Of a DNA stretch of 9,381 nucleotides, positions 6,435 to 9,381 are shown piece after piece. Each line of letters begins with the position of its first letter. Positions within the stretch are counted from its first letter, which is position 1. Source of the DNA: Pseudomonadota bacterium. GTDB taxonomy: Bacteria > Myxococcota_A > Polyangia > Polyangiales > Polyangiaceae. The DNA lies in assembly GCA_003242355.1 (NCBI GenBank), contig QGUH01000078.1, positions 1-9,381 of the forward strand, read 5' to 3'. Both the position numbers and the translations under genes were made by a program. The notes beneath the pieces are model-generated. The model had not been told where the DNA came from. It saw nothing but the letters and a program-made list of their open reading frames with translations, and made no database searches.

Positions 6435-6737
6435 ATGTTGCTCCTCGACGATGACGATGAGCTTCCCGAGACGCCCGATGAGCACGAAGCAGCATTGGCA
6501 GAGCAGCTCGGAGCTCGAGGTCTCCTTCTGATCGACCAGACCCTGGTGCGTTGCACGCGGAGCTCGTGGCTCAAATCGGCGCGTGTCGTCGTGGATTCTC
6601 TGGAGGCAGGCGGCTTTCCGATCGCGGACGACGCGCACGTAGCGCTTCACGTCCGCCGATTGATCGGCTTGGTGGAGCGGGGTGTGTTGGAAGCTCAGGG
6701 AATCTCAGAAGACCTCGCTTCAGCGAGGTTCGGCTGA
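6435..6737 (+). CDS. Small hypothetical protein with a probable frameshift near its C-terminus
   Basis: About 100 residues from the ATG at 6435 (an in-frame ATG at 6417 overlaps the proposed -10 box). It starts with an acidic segment (LLLDDDDELPETPDEHEAAL). A helical body follows (SWLKSARVVVDSLEAGGFP and LHVRRLIGLVERGVLEAQG) that looks like a small regulatory-type or DUF3658-like domain; that family name is from memory only. After EAQG the frame gives ISEDLASARFG and stops at 6737. The next frame gives GNLRRPRFSEVRL, which is the natural continuation of such a domain. One extra G at 6698-6700 would join the two, so this copy is probably frameshifted. It is divergent from the regulator gene and followed by other gene remnants. 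Confidence 0.6.
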   Translation: MLLLDDDDELPETPDEHEAALAEQLGARGLLLIDQTLVRCTRSSWLKSARVVVDSLEAGGFPIADDAHVALHVRRLIGLVERGVLEAQGISEDLASARFG

Positions 6738-6758
6738 AAAAGCGAGTTCGCGTTCGGC

Positions 6759-7271
6759 GTGCAGCAGAGCGAGCCCTACTGGTGGCTCGCGGATCTGCTG
6801 AGCTACGATGCCGGGCTCGCCAGCGTGACGGTGAAGCTCGGCATCGGGGCGGACGGGCGCGTTCGCGGCTTTCACGTCGTGCAGGTCCGGGAGAACTCGA
6901 GCAACCCCTTCGCGAATTCTCCGGTGCGCCGCTGGCTCGCGCAGCTCGAGATGTTCGTTCGGGGCTTTCGCTTCGGGCAGGCGGAGGTCATGGCGCGCCT
7001 TCTGGACGCGGTGTTCTCGGGCCTCGACGACGTGGTGCTCGCGCTCGTTCCGTTGCTCGCCGACCTCGAGTTTTACTTCGGTGCGCTCGGGTTCCGCGAT
7101 CGCGCCGCGGAGGCGGGCCTCGCCGTGTGCCTGCCGGAGCTCGTCGGTCCCGAGCAGCCGCGCGTGATTCGGGGTCTGTTCAATCCGCTCTTGTTGGCGA
7201 GCGGCTTCACGCCGGTTCCGTGCGATCTCGTCACGGACGCGTTCGCGAGCACCGTTCTGGTCACCGGCCCG
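6759..7271 (+). pseudogene. MutS-like ATPase fragment, broken at the P-loop
   Basis: About 171 residues resemble the middle of MutS-family proteins, just before the ATPase core: WLADLLSYDAGLASVTVKLG, then FVRGFRFGQAEVMARLLDAV, LADLEFYFGALGFRDRAAEA, CLPELVG, GLFNPLLL, PVPCDL and TVLVTGP. The family then expects NSGGKT (Walker A), but here the frame reads PRGAIR and nothing further matches. The N-terminal MutS domains are also missing, since a stop at 6735-6737 lies just before it. It cannot be a working MutS and is best read as an internal fragment. The frame stays open far beyond into unrelated sequence. MutS family resemblance is from memory of its motifs. Confidence 0.65.
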
Positions 7272-7275
7272 CCTC

Positions 7276-7503
7276 GAGGCGCGATCCGTTTCCCTCCTGC
7301 GGCTCGCCATCGTCGCGGGACTGAGCCTCGTGATAGGTGCCACGGTCCTCTCTTTTCGCCGCGCGCAGCGCGAGCTCGCCGAACGGCGGAGCGCGCTGGT
7401 CGAACGCATCGAACGCGAGGCAGCCTCCTTTGGCCCGCAGCAGCGAGAAATCCCGGAACGGGCGCGCGCGTGGCTCGCGCGTGCCTCGGGAGAGCGCCTG
7501 GAC
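7276..7503 (+). pseudogene. Fragment of an unidentified membrane protein
   Basis: One frame, different from that of the preceding MutS fragment, encodes a hydrophobic helix (RLAIVAGLSLVIGATVLSF) and then a charged helical stretch (RRAQRELAERRSALVERIER, followed by IPERARAWLARASGER). It looks like the N-terminal part of a single-span membrane protein with a coiled coil. No start codon lies before the helix; the first is a GTG at 7330 inside it. The sequence then runs directly into the double-hairpin repeats at 7504, and the frame ends at 7668 with repeat-derived residues. So both ends look broken. I cannot name the parent gene. Confidence 0.45.
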
Positions 7504-7616
7504 GCGGCGAAGCCGCCGAGGACGGGCGGGTGCCCGCGACGGACGACGCCGCACAATGCGCGGGGCAACAATCGCAGGCGGCGAAGCCGCCGAGGACGGG
7601 CGGGTGCCCGCGACGG
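7504..7616. repeat. Two copies of a double-hairpin GC repeat
   Basis: A 39-base core is identical at 7504-7542 and 7578-7616, 74 bases apart. Each core can form two adjacent hairpins: GGCGGC-GAA-GCCGCC (complete in the second copy, 5-bp stem in the first) and CGGGC-GGGT-GCCCG. Similarity continues about 28 bases beyond each core with several changes (ACGCCG then GGGGCA), so the repeated unit is about 74 bases. Such paired short palindromes resemble REP/BIME-type elements, which are usually dispersed between genes. No transposase is present. Confidence 0.85.
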
Positions 7617-7688
7617 GAAACGCCGAGCACCGTGTGGGGCAGCTTCCGTTTCGTCGCGTCCGATGTGACCATGACGAGGACGAGATTC

Positions 7689-8789
7689 ATGGATGCGCGA
7701 ATGGAGTGGAGTCGCTGCCAGCCGATACCCGAGGTCGAACGCACGAACGTGACGCGGGGCTGTGTCGCGCAAGCCCCGTCGTGCGCAGAGCGCGCAAGCG
7801 GATTTCGCGGAGCTCAGGCTCGGCTCCACGTGGCGGAAGCGCTTGCGATGGTCGTCGCTCTCTCGGCCTGCGACCCGATCCGCACGCTCTCCGGGACCGT
7901 TCGCAGCGTTCCTCCGGACAGAGGCGCAGCCGCGCCGAGCGAGGTGCCGCTCGCCGGAAGTGCGCGCAGCGTTCCATCCGGCGGAGGCGCGTCCGAGTCC
8001 AGCGAAGCGCGGATGCTTCCCGGAAGCGCCCGCAGTGTTTCTCCGGGTGGAGATGCGTCGGTGTCGAGCGAGGTGCGTCCGCTGCCCGGGGCGGTCGTGA
8101 AGATGACGTGTGGGGCGCGCGCCGGGATGACGGTTACCGACCCGGACGAAGGAGCGCGCGTTCTCGCGATTTCGGGCCCGGACGGCAAGTTCGAGTACGT
8201 GGATAGCGGGACGTGGGGGAAGAGCTGCGTCGTCGATTTCGAGAGCGGTGACGGCAGTCACGAGCCGCGCCGATTCGCGATTTCCGAGCTCTGCAAGCAG
8301 GCCACGGGCGAAGACGAGTGCCTGCCCATCCGAGGCATCACGGTGGATCTCGTGCGCCAGCGCCAGCCCTCACCACCCGTCGAGGTGCGCTTCCGGACGA
8401 CGCCCGCGAATCTCGAGCTGCGGACGGACGAGGCGGCGACGTGCCGAACGCCTTGCGAGGTCCGCGTCACCCCCGGTCTGCACCGCTTCGAGCTCTTCGA
8501 GCCCGGAAGGAACGGGAACGTCTGGCGGGACCAAGTGCTCGTTCGCGAGAGCACCGACGTCACCATCCGCCACGAGTCGCACCGAGGCCGGCAGGAGGCG
8601 GCCGGCTGGTTCCTGCTGCCGGCCACGGTCGGCGCGGTCCTCCTGCCCATTGGTCTCCTGCGAAAGAACGACACGCTCGTTTGGACGAGTGGCGGCCTGC
8701 TCGCCGGCGGCACGCTCGGTTTTCTCGTGATCTGGAAGGACGACGACGTCGAAGTCACCGTGCACCCGGGGTCGCCTCGCAAGCGATAG
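7689..8789 (+). CDS. PEGA-domain envelope protein with internal repeats
   Basis: I do not know its exact function. From the ATG at 7689 it has 366 residues. This start has GAGGA 8 bases upstream; ATG 7671, GTG 7830 and ATG 7848 (with GGAAG upstream) are alternatives. A short hydrophobic run ending in a lipobox-like LSAC (C61) suggests export, but the N-terminal part before it is long and odd. Then follow three 21-22-residue Ser/Gly/Pro repeats (69-133), a carboxypeptidase-regulatory-like beta domain (about 134-225, SGPDGKFEYVDSGTWGKSCV), a PEGA-like domain (RFRTTPANLELRTDE, then CEVRVTPGLHRFELFEPG), and two C-terminal hydrophobic helices (about 305-323 and 331-348). PEGA domains are common in myxobacterial surface proteins. 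The last residues, VEVTVHPGSPRKR, come from the first copy of the 52-bp repeat. The open frame reaches back to 6738 but those parts are unrelated remnants. Confidence 0.75.
   Translation: MDARMEWSRCQPIPEVERTNVTRGCVAQAPSCAERASGFRGAQARLHVAEALAMVVALSACDPIRTLSGTVRSVPPDRGAAAPSEVPLAGSARSVPSGGGASESSEARMLPGSARSVSPGGDASVSSEVRPLPGAVVKMTCGARAGMTVTDPDEGARVLAISGPDGKFEYVDSGTWGKSCVVDFESGDGSHEPRRFAISELCKQATGEDECLPIRGITVDLVRQRQPSPPVEVRFRTTPANLELRTDEAATCRTPCEVRVTPGLHRFELFEPGRNGNVWRDQVLVRESTDVTIRHESHRGRQEAAGWFLLPATVGAVLLPIGLLRKNDTLVWTSGGLLAGGTLGFLVIWKDDDVEVTVHPGSPRKR
7893..8087 (+). repeat. Three tandem 63-66-bp units encoding 21-22-residue repeats
   Basis: Units at 7893-7955, 7956-8021 and 8022-8087 encode GTVRSVPPDRG..., GSARSVPSGGG... 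and GSARSVSPGGD..., each ending in a (P)L(A/P) pair. The units keep the frame and follow the lipobox-like Cys, so they form a flexible linker between the anchor and the folded domains. Confidence 0.85.
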
Positions 8790-8958
8790 CCGCGAAATCC
8801 TGGAAGTTACCGTGCAAGCGGGATCGCCTCGCAAGCGATAGCCGCGAAGTTTGGGAAGCCACCGTGCACCCGGAGTCGCCTCGGAACTGACGGCCGCAAA
8901 GTGCTCGAAGTCACGGTGCAACCGGGGGCCTCTTCGCAACCGACGGCCGCGAAACCCT
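8751..8958. repeat. Four-copy 52-bp tandem repeat over the end of the PEGA gene
   Basis: Units start with GAAG at 8751, 8803, 8855 and 8907, exactly 52 bases apart. Units 1 and 2 share about 44 of 52 bases; units 3 and 4 are more diverged. Each unit contains a (C/G)TGCA(C/A)CCGG-like segment, and units 1 and 2 contain the small palindrome TCGCAAGCGA. Because 52 is not a multiple of three, only unit 1 is read by the gene, giving its last residues and the TAG stop; units 2-4 are intergenic. There is no spacer pattern as in CRISPR. Confidence 0.92.
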
Positions 8959-9133
8959 CGCAAGACGACGGCGGCTTTGGTACTCGGTGATGGTTGACCA
9001 TGGCTATCATTGGCGCGTCGTCCGGAGAACAATCGCGCGCAGGTCTTCGCGCGGAAGGGCAGCCGAGCGCGAGGGTCGACCCGACTCCGAAGGGGGTAAA
9101 CCGGATCTCCACGCGCGTTTCCTGGGAGGAGCC
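8959..9133. other. Rest of the 344-base gap before the secreted-protein gene
   Basis: Together with repeat units 2-4 this is the only long gene-free stretch (8790-9133). I see no RNA gene or open frame with coding character. ATGGT-TG-ACCAT at 8991-9002 is a small palindrome, and TATCAT at 9005-9010 could be a -10 box for the next gene, but it has no convincing -35 partner. Confidence 0.4.
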
Positions 9134-9381
9134 TTGAGCCACCCCGTGCGTACCGGAGTTGCGCCGCTTTTGGCCGCCGTCGCGGTCGGCCTCGGCGCGA
9201 CGCCGGCACGGGCCGAGCAGGCGCTGCTCAGCATCACGGCGAGTCCTGCCGCGCTCGAGGTTTGTCCGTCGGAGGGCGAGGGAAGTGATTCGGCCGATCC
9301 CTGGGGGAGTGCCGGGTCGCCAGCGGAACGACGCCCCGGGACGTTGGGTCGCTCGATGCTCGTGGTCGAAACCGGGGCACG
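9134..9381 (+). CDS. Secreted protein, N-terminal part, cut by the window edge
   Basis: A TTG at 9134 preceded by GGAGGA (9125-9130) opens a frame that stays open to the right edge (82 codons). The first 27 residues form a clear Sec signal peptide: MSHPVRTG, hydrophobic VAPLLAAVAVGLG, then cleavage after ATPARA. The mature part begins EQALLSITASPAALEVCPSE and continues with a Gly/Ser-rich stretch. The strong ribosome site, typical signal peptide and GC-rich third positions support a real gene, although it has no ATG. The spacing between ribosome site and TTG is short (about 3-4 bases). Family not recognisable from this part. Confidence 0.7.
   Translation, partial: MSHPVRTGVAPLLAAVAVGLGATPARAEQALLSITASPAALEVCPSEGEGSDSADPWGSAGSPAERRPGTLGRSMLVVETGA

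Noticed and set aside
6690..6710. Programmed -1 frameshift site
   Set aside because: No X-XXY-YYZ slippery sequence and no clear downstream structure; the gene lies in an eroded region.
6720..8261. 513-residue minus-strand open frame
   Set aside because: Low-complexity Arg/His-rich shadow; it crosses the remnants and hairpin repeats without any recognisable motif.
6759..8789. One continuous 676-residue open frame
   Set aside because: It joins a MutS-like fragment, shadow sequence and repeats to the PEGA protein. The middle part (7272-7688) has no coding character in this frame, and a good ribosome site restarts at 7689.
8751..8958. CRISPR array
   Set aside because: The units abut with no unique spacers, are diverged from each other, and no cas gene is nearby.

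Overview
The window looks like chromosomal DNA of a high-GC delta-proteobacterial lineage, most likely a myxobacterium (Polyangiales type). Base composition, strong G/C at third codon positions, an NtrC-type sigma54 activator paired with an NtrY-like kinase, a PEGA-domain envelope protein and GC-rich hairpin repeats all fit. This is inference from style; no taxonomic marker gene is present.

Layout. Positions 3-2744 hold a minus-strand operon for a MacAB-like tripartite exporter, read from right to left: periplasmic adaptor (2744-1515), ABC ATPase (1432-677), and an FtsX/MacB-type permease (680 to the left edge). The permease frame closes early in a GC palindrome beside a run of seven Cs. A good sigma54 -24/-12 promoter (2765-2780) lies just upstream of the adaptor gene, among repeated GCCAA motifs. 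A small plus-strand gene for a cysteine-rich protein (to 3337) lies opposite. Positions 3378-6354 hold a coupled minus-strand pair: NtrC-type response regulator followed by NtrY-like histidine kinase. The kinase carries two unusual repeat insertions, a 17-residue tandem repeat in its phosphotransfer hairpin and a His-rich VExH repeat in its ATPase domain.

From about 6417 rightwards the plus strand looks eroded. There is a small protein gene with a probable one-base frameshift, a MutS-like fragment that stops at its P-loop, a fragment of an unidentified membrane protein, and two copies of a double-hairpin repeat. Then come a PEGA-domain envelope protein (7689-8789) with internal 22-residue repeats, a four-copy 52-bp tandem repeat that supplies the last codons and stop of that gene, and the start of a secreted protein cut by the right edge.

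How it fits together. The simplest model is that the kinase senses an envelope or export stress and phosphorylates the regulator. The regulator then activates RNA polymerase-sigma54 at the 2765-2780 promoter to express the exporter. The kinase, regulator and exporter assignments rest on clear motifs. Their regulatory connection is inferred from the promoter and gene order.
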